A model generated the notes under the pieces. The model worked only from the letters and a program-made list of their open reading frames with translations, searched no databases and was not told where the DNA came from. From NCBI RefSeq assembly GCF_050943825.1, contig NZ_JBMNPX010000004.1, positions 1 through 64,000 of the forward strand: a stretch of 64,000 bases of DNA, in the 5' to 3' direction. The stretch comes from Pseudoflavonifractor sp050943825 (GTDB taxonomy: Bacteria > Bacillota > Clostridia > Oscillospirales > Oscillospiraceae). Within the stretch, counting starts at the first letter, position 1. The number at the start of each line of letters is the position of its first letter. This document shows positions 45,031 through 52,495 of this stretch, piece after piece. A program made the position numbers and the translations under genes.

Positions 45031-45891
45031 TTAGTAGCTATTCTTGACAATGGTGCAGGCGCCGGTGGGACACTGGGTCTTGCAGGCGCCGCAGTTGATG
45101 CACTGATGGTCACCGGTGGAACCGGAGGGGCCGGCAATGATCTTGATGCCCGCGCTGGCGCCCAGACGGTTGGCGCCGGCCTTGATCATGGCCACAGCGT
45201 CCTCATAGGTACGGATGCCGCCGGAGGCCTTCACGCCCATCTCGGGGCCAACAGTGGCCCGCATGAGCTGCACGTCCTCCACAGTGGCGCCGCCCTTGGA
45301 GTAGCCGGTAGAGGTCTTGACGAAGGCTGCACCGGCCAGCTTGCTGATGGTGCAGGCCTTCACCTTCTCCTCGTCGGTGAGCAGGCAGGTCTCCAGAATG
45401 ACCTTCACGCCGGCCCGGCCGCGGGTAGCCTCCACCACGCCCTCGATGTCCCGCTTCACCAGCTGCCAGTCCTTGGACTTGATGGCGCCCACGTTGATGA
45501 CCATGTCCACCTCACGGGCGCCGTTGGTCACAGCGTCCTGAGCCTCAAAGCGCTTGGCCTCGGGGGTCTGGGTGCCGAAGGGGAAGCCGATGACGCAGCA
45601 GGGCGTCACATCGCTGCCGGAGAGCTGCTCGGCCACATAGCGGATATAGGAGGGGTTGACGCAGACGCTGGCGAAGTGATACTTCTTGGCCTCGTCACAC
45701 ACCTTCTTGATATCCTCCACGGAAGCCTCGGGCTTGAGCAGAGTGTGGTCAATATACTTTCCCAGAGAGGCGGGGTCCATTGCGCCGCCGGCCGCGGGGG
45801 CGGCAGGCGCGCCGGAGATGCCGTACCGGCTGCACACCTCTTCCGTTACCTTTCGGATGATTTCATTGAGTTCATTCATTTCCAATGCCAT
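45031..45891 (-). CDS. Deoxyribose-phosphate aldolase with targeting helix and C-terminal 4Fe-4S motif
   Basis: The 286-residue protein has three parts. Residues 1-25 (MALEMNELNEIIRKVTEEV) form an amphipathic helix like those that direct enzymes into microcompartments, followed by an Ala/Pro/Gly linker. Residues about 40-255 are a full DERA: REVDMVINVG with the catalytic Asp, AAFVKTSTGYS with the Schiff-base Lys, and GVKASGGIRT with the second Lys. Residues 260-286 carry CINCGACKTQCP, Cys264/267/270/274, a 4Fe-4S motif, plus Cys279. The aldolase would release acetaldehyde and glyceraldehyde 3-phosphate. The Fe-S tail is not normal for DERA. The ATG after AGGAAAGG was chosen two codons inside the first ATG. 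It is the last gene of the shell operon. Confidence 0.9.
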   Translation of the reverse strand: MALEMNELNEIIRKVTEEVCSRYGISGAPAAPAAGGAMDPASLGKYIDHTLLKPEASVEDIKKVCDEAKKYHFASVCVNPSYIRYVAEQLSGSDVTPCCVIGFPFGTQTPEAKRFEAQDAVTNGAREVDMVINVGAIKSKDWQLVKRDIEGVVEATRGRAGVKVILETCLLTDEEKVKACTISKLAGAAFVKTSTGYSKGGATVEDVQLMRATVGPEMGVKASGGIRTYEDAVAMIKAGANRLGASAGIKIIAGPSGSTGDHQCINCGACKTQCPTGACTIVKNSY

Positions 45892-45947
45892 ATTCATTCC
45901 TTTCCTGGCGCGGCGGGGCTGCCGCCGCGGTAGGGATCAGGGGCGTC

Positions 45948-46730
45948 TCACCGGGCCCGTTCCATGGCCTCGGCGGCCACCTTGGCGGTGGCAGTGAGGC
46001 CAATCCGGTCGGCGCCGGCGGTAAAGAGCTCCAGCGCCTTGTCCAGGGTCTTGACGCCGCCGTCAATTTTTATCTTCACGTTGCGGCCCAGGATCTGCCG
46101 CACAAGGAAGATCTCCTCCACCCGGGCACCCACGCCGCTGGTCATATTCTGAACTTTTACATAGTCCACGCCGCAGCGCTTGGCCAGAAGAAGGACCTGT
46201 TCTTTCTCAGATTCATTGTAGGACCCGTGCTCAAAGACCGCCTTCACCAGCGCTCTGCCCCGGGCCGCGTCCACAGCCGCGCCGAAGTCCCGGGTCACCT
46301 TGTTCCAGTTTCCCGACTTGACCGCTGCGATATCCACGGCGATGTCCAACTCCGTGGCACCGGCGTTGGTGCAGGCCCGCACGTCGGCCACCTTGGCCTC
46401 AGTGCTCATAAAGGCGCTGGGGAAGCCGATGGCGGCACACACCGCCACATTGGTTCCCGCCAGAGCCTGGGCTGCCTCTTCCACATAGTAGGGCGCCACG
46501 CACACCGCGCCCACGCCCCACTGCCGGGCCACCTGACATTCAGCCAGCAGCTTCTCACGGGTCATGTCCGCCACAAGAAGGGAGTGCTCCAGCTTGCGGG
46601 GCACCTCGGCACAGGTCACATCCCGCACGCGGGCGCCCTGGCCCTGGATGGGACAGGGACGGGGGGACGCCTTTTCCTGGGCCTCCAGCTCCCGCAGGAC
46701 CTCTTCCGAAATTTTCTTGATGTCAACCAT
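45948..46730 (-). CDS. Divergent DERA-family aldolase with targeting helix
   Basis: The 260-residue protein begins with a predicted encapsulation helix (VDIKKISEEVLRELEAQE) and a linker rich in Pro and Gly. The DeoC-like barrel follows. The Asp in TELDIAVDIAA, a lysine in DYVKVQNMTSG and another in KIKIDGGVKT line up with DERA catalytic residues. The usual TSTG after the Schiff-base lysine is replaced by VQN, however. Substrate or reaction may differ from the neighbouring DERA. It lies between that DERA and a vertex protein gene, with GAAAGGA before the ATG. Confidence 0.85.
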   Translation of the reverse strand: MVDIKKISEEVLRELEAQEKASPRPCPIQGQGARVRDVTCAEVPRKLEHSLLVADMTREKLLAECQVARQWGVGAVCVAPYYVEEAAQALAGTNVAVCAAIGFPSAFMSTEAKVADVRACTNAGATELDIAVDIAAVKSGNWNKVTRDFGAAVDAARGRALVKAVFEHGSYNESEKEQVLLLAKRCGVDYVKVQNMTSGVGARVEEIFLVRQILGRNVKIKIDGGVKTLDKALELFTAGADRIGLTATAKVAAEAMERAR

Positions 46731-46733
46731 GGC

Positions 46734-47048
46734 TTAATCCTTTCTCGAAGGGGCCGGCACCGTATGTCCCATGATATTTTCCCCGTTAAAGGTGCAGTAA
46801 TCCACAACACCGCAGATGGTGATGTCGGCGATGCACTGCTTGCCGAGGAACATGTTGGCCGCTCCGCCGTCGGTATTCACGATGACAATATCGCCCACGC
46901 CGGCGTCGGCGCAGTCAAAGGCGATCTGCCGCGCGCCCTCAGGCTGGCCATGCTCATTGAGATACTCCACGATCATCAGCTTCTGGCCCATATAGCCCTC
47001 GTCCTTGATGGTGGAGACCACGTTTCCCACGACCCGCGCCAGTCTCAT
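46734..47048 (-). CDS. Microcompartment vertex protein (EutN/CcmL pentamer) 1
   Basis: The 104-residue protein has the BMC-P fold: MRLARVVGNVVSTIKDEGYMGQKLMIVEYL at the start, DCADAGVGDIVIVNTDGGAA, and ITICGVVDYC. Such pentamers cap the vertices of the shell. The ATG was preferred to an in-frame GTG three codons upstream that sits too close to AAAGGA. A C-terminal tail (HTVPAPSRKD) extends past the core. It is one of three vertex proteins in the operon. Confidence 0.93.
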   Translation of the reverse strand: MRLARVVGNVVSTIKDEGYMGQKLMIVEYLNEHGQPEGARQIAFDCADAGVGDIVIVNTDGGAANMFLGKQCIADITICGVVDYCTFNGENIMGHTVPAPSRKD

Positions 47049-47104
47049 GTCAGGCACCGTCCTTTCCCGGAGTATTCATGGCACAGGGGCGGATTGCCGC
47101 CCCG

Positions 47105-47150
47105 GCAGGGCTGCCCCTCCCCGCGCCGTATCAGGCGCGGAGAGGGACGG
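47105..47150 (-). other. GC-rich stem-loop between two shell genes
   Basis: CTGCCCCTCCCCGCGCC can pair with GGCGCGGAGAGGGACGG with a 6-base loop, within the 114-base gap between vertex and hexamer genes. There is no T run, so it may be an RNA processing or stability element that sets the ratio of shell proteins. Confidence 0.5.
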
Positions 47151-47162
47151 CCCGCGGATTGG

Positions 47163-47438
47163 TTACGCCTGAGGCAGAATGGCCTCCACGTCGCCGTGGG
47201 GAGAGGGGATGACGTGCACGCCGTACAGGTCGCCCACCCGCTTGGCAGCGGCGGCGCCGGCCTCGACGGCAGCCTTCACGGCGCCAACGTCGCCGCGGAC
47301 CATGACGGTCACCAGGCCGGAGCCGATCTGCTCCTTGCCCACCAGATGGACGTTGGCGGCCTTCACCATGGAATCCGCAGCCTCGATAGCGCCGATCAAA
47401 CCTCTGGTCTCAACCATACCCAAAGCCTGTCTCTCCAT
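47163..47438 (-). CDS. Microcompartment hexamer shell protein (BMC-H) 1
   Basis: The 91-residue PduA/EutM-type protein has ALGMVETRGLIGAIEAADSMVK at the start, the pore loop region KEQIGSGLVTVMVRGDVGAVKAAVEAG and VIPSPHGDVEAIL at the end. It forms the flat facets of the shell. It is very similar to the second hexamer at 47793. TGGAGGAATTAAG precedes the ATG. Confidence 0.97.
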   Translation of the reverse strand: MERQALGMVETRGLIGAIEAADSMVKAANVHLVGKEQIGSGLVTVMVRGDVGAVKAAVEAGAAAAKRVGDLYGVHVIPSPHGDVEAILPQA

Positions 47439-47519
47439 AACTTAATTCCTCCATTTTATCATAATTTTTTCGGTCTTATTGATTCGTCGGCGGCCCCGCC
47501 GCCTGGGTCTGCATGGGAT

Positions 47520-47786
47520 TTACAGCTCTTCCCGATAGGAGTCGATAAAGCCTACAATGGCCGCGTCCGCCGGGGTGAGCTTCTTGCGGAACACCCGGGC
47601 CGCCTCCTTGGAGCCGATGAGGTACACAAAGTCCCCATAGCCCGCCTGGCGGGTGGAGTCCGCCGCGATCACCTTTCTGGTTCGCTTTCCGTTCTCGATG
47701 ACCTGGACCACCAGCAGAGGGATTCCCTCCAGGTTTTCCTCCTTCACGGTGGCCACCACCGAGCCGATCACCTCGCCGGTATACAT
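47520..47786 (-). CDS. Microcompartment vertex protein (EutN/CcmL pentamer) 2
   Basis: The 88-residue BMC-P protein reads TGEVIGSVVATVKEENLEGIPLLVVQVI, DSTRQAGYGDFVYLIGSKEAARVF and DAAIVGFIDSYREEL, the normal EutN length and layout. It begins 6 bases after the second hexamer gene. Confidence 0.94.
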   Translation of the reverse strand: MYTGEVIGSVVATVKEENLEGIPLLVVQVIENGKRTRKVIAADSTRQAGYGDFVYLIGSKEAARVFRKKLTPADAAIVGFIDSYREEL

Positions 47787-47792
47787 GGGACC

Positions 47793-48104
47793 TTACGCCT
47801 TGGCCGCGGGGGCCTTCTTGGCGGCGGGCTTCTCGTAGCCGGGGAGAATGGTCTCCACATCGTCGTGGGGGCTGGGGATGACGTGGGTACCGTACAGGTC
47901 GCCCACCCGCTTGGCAGCGGCGGCGCCAGCCTCAACGGCGGCCTTCACCGCGCCCACATCGCCGCGGACCATGACGGTCACCAGGCCGGACCCGATGCGC
48001 TCCTTGCCGATGAGATGCACGTCGGCCGCCTTCACCATAGCGTCGGCCGCCTCGATGGAGCCAACCAGGCCCCGGGTCTCTACCATACCTAACGCAAGCT
48101 TCAT
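47793..48104 (-). CDS. Microcompartment hexamer shell protein (BMC-H) 2
   Basis: The 103-residue hexamer protein shares a block of about 40 identical residues with the hexamer at 47163 (from IGSGLVTVMVRG to KRVGDLYG). It carries an added C-terminal tail KPAAKKAPAAKA, basic and flexible, which might contact cargo or a neighbouring complex. The ATG 9 bases after AGGAGG was chosen; a longer frame begins in the gap. Confidence 0.96.
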   Translation of the reverse strand: MKLALGMVETRGLVGSIEAADAMVKAADVHLIGKERIGSGLVTVMVRGDVGAVKAAVEAGAAAAKRVGDLYGTHVIPSPHDDVETILPGYEKPAAKKAPAAKA

Positions 48105-48152
48105 AATTATGTGCCTCCTGTCAGTGTCCTTGGTTTTTATGGGCAATCTGTA

Positions 48153-48701
48153 TTACAGCAGTGCTTTGACCAGATCGGGGTGGGGAGAGGGAACCACGGT
48201 GCAGTCGGACACCAGGCCCTTCTCCCGGGCGGCGGTCCGCCCGGACTCCACAGCGGCGCGGACCGAAGCCACATCGCCGGTGAGTACCACAAAGGATTTT
48301 CCGCCCAGGCCTCGGCCCAGCCGGACCTCAATCAGGTCCACAGTGGCCGCCTTGACGGCTGCGTCGGCCGCCTGAATGGCGGCGCAGACGGAGAAGAGCT
48401 CCATGGTGCCCACGGCCTGGACGCTGCCCACATCGGTGCAGGCGTTGATGGCCCTGGGAACCTGGGGATGGATGCGGGGAATGAGCAGGCTGTCGATGAG
48501 CTTGCCGCCCGCCATGGCGGCGCCGGCCTGGACGCTGGCGTTGACCGCGTCCACCTCACCGGCTACCACCACCACGTACTTGCCGGCGCAGACCGTACCG
48601 GCGGAGATGAGCTCCACATGGGCCGCCTTGAGCATGGCGTCCCCCGCCTCAATGCCCTTGGGGATGCTCTGAACTTCAATGGCTCCTAATGCTGTCCTCA
48701 T
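48153..48701 (-). CDS. pduT: PduT-like trimeric shell protein (tandem BMC-T)
   Basis: The 182-residue protein has two BMC domains, residues 1-90 (ALGAIEVQSIPKGIEAGDAMLKAAHVEL) and 95-182 (AVGTMELFSVCAAIQAADAAVK). Cys38 in TVCAGK matches the cysteine that in PduT binds a 4Fe-4S cluster at the pore of the trimer. It overlaps the pduS-like gene, its presumed electron partner, by 4 bases. It may pass electrons across the shell. Confidence 0.93.
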   Translation of the reverse strand: MRTALGAIEVQSIPKGIEAGDAMLKAAHVELISAGTVCAGKYVVVVAGEVDAVNASVQAGAAMAGGKLIDSLLIPRIHPQVPRAINACTDVGSVQAVGTMELFSVCAAIQAADAAVKAATVDLIEVRLGRGLGGKSFVVLTGDVASVRAAVESGRTAAREKGLVSDCTVVPSPHPDLVKALL

Positions 48702-50005
48702 GCTCTCACCTCCACATAGGTCTGAGTGACCTCGGTCACTGTACCGTCAATACTGGCGTGGATTTTCGCGCCCAGCCCCTTCTCCGGCAGGTCCAGAATC
48801 AGCTGGCCCCGGATGACCCGGTCGCCCGGCTTCACCACCGGCCGTCCCGGAGCCCCGGTGTGCATCTTGGTGGGGATGCGCACCACGGGGACAGGCAGCA
48901 GCCCGGTCTCCATGGGGGCAGGCACATCGTAGTCCTCAATTCCCAGACGGGCGATAAGCCGCCCGGTGGGAAGGCGCTTGTCTTCAATGTACCGGTCCGG
49001 CTCGCCCATCCGGTCCCGGTTGGCCCGCAGGCCCTTCTGCATCAGGCTGCCCTTGAGCATCTTCATGATGTGGGAGGGTTTCAGGCCGAAATTACAGGCG
49101 TAGTAAGTACAAAGTCCGCAGTCGCAGCAGGAGAGAATACCGGCCACGTCGCCCACCAGATCGGCGCCGCAGGCCACCGCCCGCATGGCCTTGTGGGGAC
49201 TGGTCCCCAGGCCCAGGGCGTGCCGGGGGCACATCTGGGTGCACATGGTGCACTGGCAGCACACCGACTGCATCACCTTCAGGTTGATTTCCGGGTTCTT
49301 CCGCTCCAGAAGGGGATGGCTGCGGGGAATCACCAGCACGCCGCCGGTGGTCTTGGTGACGCTCTGCTCCCAGTTCTCCGTCACGGCGCCCATGCAGGGG
49401 CCGCCCACGATGAGCACGCTGTCCTCCTCCAGAGGGCCGCCGGCGTACTCCACCAGCGCGGAGAGGGGGGTGCCGATGGGCACCCGGATGGTGCAGGGGG
49501 CCTTGACCGCCCCGCCCACGGTGACGTACTTGTCGGTCACCGGCTCACCCCGGACCGCCTTTGCCACGTTGACCAGTGTGCTCACGTTGTTGACCACACA
49601 GCCCACGTCCTTGGGCAGTCCTCCCGGGGGAACCACCCGGCGGGTAACCTCGTAGATGATCTGCTGCTCGTCGCCGGCGGGATAGAAGCTGTCCACAATG
49701 TGGAGCCGGATCTTCTTCTCGTGCTTGAGCACGTCCCGCAGGGCCCGGATAGCGCCGGTATAGTGCTCCTTGAGGAAGATAATTCCCTCCTTGGCGCCTA
49801 CCAGCTCCATCTCGATCCGCAGGCCCTCCACAACGTCCCGGGCCTCAAACTCCATGACCTGCTGGTCCACCCGCAGCAGAGGCTCGCACTCAGCGCCGTT
49901 GGCGATGACGAACTCCGCCTGGCAGTCCAGCTTCACATGGGTGGGGAACCCGGCGCCGCCGGCGCCTACCACGCCCGCGTCGCGAATCATTGCCAGCTTA
50001 TCCAT
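48698..50005 (-). CDS. pduS: PduS-like Fe-S flavoprotein (RnfC family)
   Basis: The 435-residue protein has the RnfC/Nqo1-type start (IRDAGVVGAGGAGFPTHVKL) and an FMN/NADH-binding region (GAECEPLL, FYPAGDEQQIIYEVT). Two 4Fe-4S motifs follow (CCQCTMCTQMCP and CCDCGLCTYYAC). A C-terminal sandwich domain ends SIDGTVTEVTQTYVEVRA. It would oxidise or reduce NAD(H) inside the shell and exchange electrons with PduT. No strong ribosome site is seen; the start lies 4 bases after the aldehyde dehydrogenase stop, so coupling is likely. No cobalamin reductase partner (PduO) is present. Confidence 0.93.
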   Translation of the reverse strand: MDKLAMIRDAGVVGAGGAGFPTHVKLDCQAEFVIANGAECEPLLRVDQQVMEFEARDVVEGLRIEMELVGAKEGIIFLKEHYTGAIRALRDVLKHEKKIRLHIVDSFYPAGDEQQIIYEVTRRVVPPGGLPKDVGCVVNNVSTLVNVAKAVRGEPVTDKYVTVGGAVKAPCTIRVPIGTPLSALVEYAGGPLEEDSVLIVGGPCMGAVTENWEQSVTKTTGGVLVIPRSHPLLERKNPEINLKVMQSVCCQCTMCTQMCPRHALGLGTSPHKAMRAVACGADLVGDVAGILSCCDCGLCTYYACNFGLKPSHIMKMLKGSLMQKGLRANRDRMGEPDRYIEDKRLPTGRLIARLGIEDYDVPAPMETGLLPVPVVRIPTKMHTGAPGRPVVKPGDRVIRGQLILDLPEKGLGAKIHASIDGTVTEVTQTYVEVRA

Positions 50006-50009
50006 AGGC

Positions 50010-51413
50010 TCAGATAATCCGGAGATCGCCCTTGAGCACGCAGCGGCGGGCACGGGTAAAGGTGCGGGCGCTGGTGAGTCCCTCACCGGTGGGGGTGGCG
50101 ATGGTCAGGGTGGCGAAGCCCTGGCCGCCGAAGCCCAGGCCGGAGTAAGACGGGGCGTTCTTGACGAAAATGGTGGTGTCCAGGGCGGCTGCCGCCTGGG
50201 TCATGTGCTTGATGTTGGTGGAGTGAATCATGGCGGAGTGGTGGCAGCCCCGCTCGGCCCGCACCGCCTCAGCCACGGCCTCGTCGATGTCCTTCACCCG
50301 GACAATGCCCAGGACAGGCATCAGCATCTCCACCATGACAAAGGGATGGTACTTGTCCACCTCGGCGATGACCAGCCGGGGATTGCCCTGGTAGGACACG
50401 CCGCTCTCCTGAAGGATGTAGGTGGCGTCCCGGCCCACGAACTTCCGGTTGATGACGTGCTTGCCGTCCTTCTCCAGCAGCACGGTGCGCACCACCTTGT
50501 CGATGTCGGCGCCGGAGATCCGCCAAGCGCCGCAGCGCTGGACCATCTCGTTCATCAGCGCGTCGGCGATGTTCTCAAAGGCGAACACCTCTTTTTCCGC
50601 CACGCAGAGGACGTTGTTGTCAAAGCTGGCGCCGTCCACAATGGTCTTGGCCGCATAGGGGATGTCCACGGTGTCATCCACAATGACGGGCGGGTTGCCA
50701 GGTCCGGCGGCCACCACCCGCTTGGGGTACTTCATGGCCGCGGCCACAACCGCCTCGCCGCCGGTGATGGAGAGCAGCCGGATGTCCTTGGAGGCCATGA
50801 TGGCCTCGCCGGTCTGCAGGGTGGGCACCTTCACGGTGGCGATGAGGGCAGGCGGGCCGCCTGCCTCCACAATGGCCTCATTGAGGATACGCATGGCCTC
50901 CTGGGAGGCGTGCTTGGCTGCCGGGTGGGGGTTGAACACCACGGCATTGCCGGCGGCGATCATGCTGATGGAGTTGTTGATGATGGTCGCCGTGGGGTTG
51001 GTGGAGGGGGTGATGGAGCCGATGACCCCCCAGGGGGCGCCCTCCACGATGGTCAGGCCGTCGTCCCCGCTGAAAGCCTGGGTCACCAGGTCCTCAATGC
51101 CGGGGGTCTTGTTGGCGGCCAGCTGGTTTTTCAGGATCTTGTGGGCCACGCTGCCGTACTTGGTCTCGCTGTGGGCCAGCTCAGCCAGGTACTCAGCGTT
51201 TTTCAGGGCCGCGGCGCGCATGGCGGCGATAAACCGTCCCCGCTCTTCCAGACCCATGGCATGGAGCCTCTGCTGGGACGCTTTCGCGTTGGCGATGGCC
51301 TCCTCGGCAGTATCGCACATCCAGCAGCCGGAAGCAGGCGTACATCCGCCGCCCCCTGCCAGCTCCGCCGCAGTCTCCCGGGCAATTCGCTCGATCTCGC
51401 TTCTGTTGAGCAC
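50010..51413 (-). CDS. pduP: CoA-acylating aldehyde dehydrogenase (PduP/EutE type)
   Basis: The 467-residue enzyme converts acetaldehyde or propionaldehyde with CoA and NAD to acyl-CoA. The N-terminal helix LNRSEIERIARETAAEL is a typical encapsulation peptide. A Gly-rich linker with Cys24, Cys30 and Cys33 leads to the catalytic domain: GVIGSITPSTNPTATIINN, the Rossmann region and the active Cys270 in DNNVLCVAEKEVF. The start is GTG about 10 bases after AGAGG. The Cys-rich linker is unusual. Given the DERA genes, acetaldehyde is the likely substrate. Confidence 0.95.
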   Translation of the reverse strand: MLNRSEIERIARETAAELAGGGGCTPASGCWMCDTAEEAIANAKASQQRLHAMGLEERGRFIAAMRAAALKNAEYLAELAHSETKYGSVAHKILKNQLAANKTPGIEDLVTQAFSGDDGLTIVEGAPWGVIGSITPSTNPTATIINNSISMIAAGNAVVFNPHPAAKHASQEAMRILNEAIVEAGGPPALIATVKVPTLQTGEAIMASKDIRLLSITGGEAVVAAAMKYPKRVVAAGPGNPPVIVDDTVDIPYAAKTIVDGASFDNNVLCVAEKEVFAFENIADALMNEMVQRCGAWRISGADIDKVVRTVLLEKDGKHVINRKFVGRDATYILQESGVSYQGNPRLVIAEVDKYHPFVMVEMLMPVLGIVRVKDIDEAVAEAVRAERGCHHSAMIHSTNIKHMTQAAAALDTTIFVKNAPSYSGLGFGGQGFATLTIATPTGEGLTSARTFTRARRCVLKGDLRII

Positions 51414-51465
51414 GTTCTCACTACCTCTCTGCTGTCGGCAGTTTTAGTTGGGACTGAACTGCTGC

Positions 51466-51762
51466 TTACTGAAACTTCTGGAATACCCGCTTGTTGTCGA
51501 TATCGATGTGGTCGATGATGGCCACAATGGACTGATCCACCGGCTTGTTCTCCGTGGCTGCGGTCTGACGGGAGGAGCTGCCTCCCACCAGCATGACCAC
51601 TTCGCCTTCACCGGCGCCCACTGCGTCCACCACCACGATGGGGCTTCCCTTCTCCTCCATGGTCTCCAGGTCAATGGGCTTGACCACCAGGAGCTTCAGT
51701 CCCATCAGCTTTTCCGCTTTGTTGGTGCTGACCACTGTTCCCTTGACTCTCGCGATCTGCAT
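51466..51762 (-). CDS. Microcompartment vertex protein (EutN/CcmL pentamer) 3
   Basis: The 98-residue protein has MQIARVKGTVVSTNKAEKLMGLKLLVV, VDAVGAGEGEVVMLVGGSSSRQT and VDQSIVAIIDHIDI, fitting the CcmL/EutN family. It ends with a basic KRVFQKFQ. GGGAGGATTGAC precedes the ATG. Three different vertex proteins in one operon suggest a mixed or specialised set of vertices. Confidence 0.95.
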   Translation of the reverse strand: MQIARVKGTVVSTNKAEKLMGLKLLVVKPIDLETMEEKGSPIVVVDAVGAGEGEVVMLVGGSSSRQTAATENKPVDQSIVAIIDHIDIDNKRVFQKFQ

Positions 51763-51779
51763 GTCAATCCTCCCATCTG

Positions 51780-52463
51780 CTAAACACGGACGATTCGGAT
51801 ATTCAGCTCCGCGGCCTTGTCCAGGGCCGAGGGGGTGATAATGGCGTTGGAGGCACAGCGCAGCTCCTGCGCGCCCGCCTGTCCGGCGTCCATCATGTCC
51901 CGCTCGGTGACCAGCGTCAGGAGGGGTTTGCTTCCCAGCTCCGCCGTCCAGTCAAAGGCTGTGACGGTGACGCCCATATCCTCCAGCGCCTCGATGGCGT
52001 CCAGCACCTTTTCGAAAAATGTGTTTCGTTTGAACCGCATAGGCTGGAAATCCAGCCAGATGTGTACGTCCTTCCCCCACAGGAGGGTGCGGAGCACCAG
52101 GTCCTCCAGCAGCCCCTCATCCTCCCCTTTTGCCAGACGGCTGAGGGTGGAGGTGCGGGGCGAGAGGAGCAGCACGGTCTCCACACCGGCGGCCTCCTCA
52201 ATGTAGTCCTGCTCTCCCTCGGGCGTCCCCTGCACCGCAGGGACCTGCTCGTAGTGGAGATGGTCTCCAAAGAGGAGATAGCGTACATTGCCGCCGAAGG
52301 TCTCCCGCACCTGCTTGAAAATTCTGTCCGGCAGGGCCAGCGGCGCGGATATGATGGCCAGTGTGTCCGGCGCCTCGGGCTTCGCCGCCTGAGCGGCGTC
52401 CACCGCTCTGCACACCTCCGCCGTAATCCGCGCAATCAGTGCCTGCCGTTCCAGACTGTCCAA
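51780..52463 (-). CDS. Unrecognised microcompartment-associated protein with targeting-like helix
   Basis: The 227-residue protein starts best at TTG, 7 bases after AAAGGGGG; a GTG seven codons earlier is the alternative. The N-terminal helix (MDSLERQALIARITAEVCRAV) resembles the encapsulation helix of the Fe-S DERA, which has VTEEVC at the matching place. The rest is an alpha/beta protein (DTLAIISAPLALPDRIF, VRYLLFGDH, DVHIWLDFQPMRF) ending SNAIITPSALDKAAELNIRIVRV. That ending resembles that of flavoprotein-like subunits in other microcompartment loci. No catalytic motif is clear. Its position between pduL and a vertex gene supports a luminal protein. Confidence 0.75.
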   Translation of the reverse strand: MDSLERQALIARITAEVCRAVDAAQAAKPEAPDTLAIISAPLALPDRIFKQVRETFGGNVRYLLFGDHLHYEQVPAVQGTPEGEQDYIEEAAGVETVLLLSPRTSTLSRLAKGEDEGLLEDLVLRTLLWGKDVHIWLDFQPMRFKRNTFFEKVLDAIEALEDMGVTVTAFDWTAELGSKPLLTLVTERDMMDAGQAGAQELRCASNAIITPSALDKAAELNIRIVRV

Positions 52464-52495
52464 TCCATCGCCCCCTTTCGGCACAGCCGCCTCGC

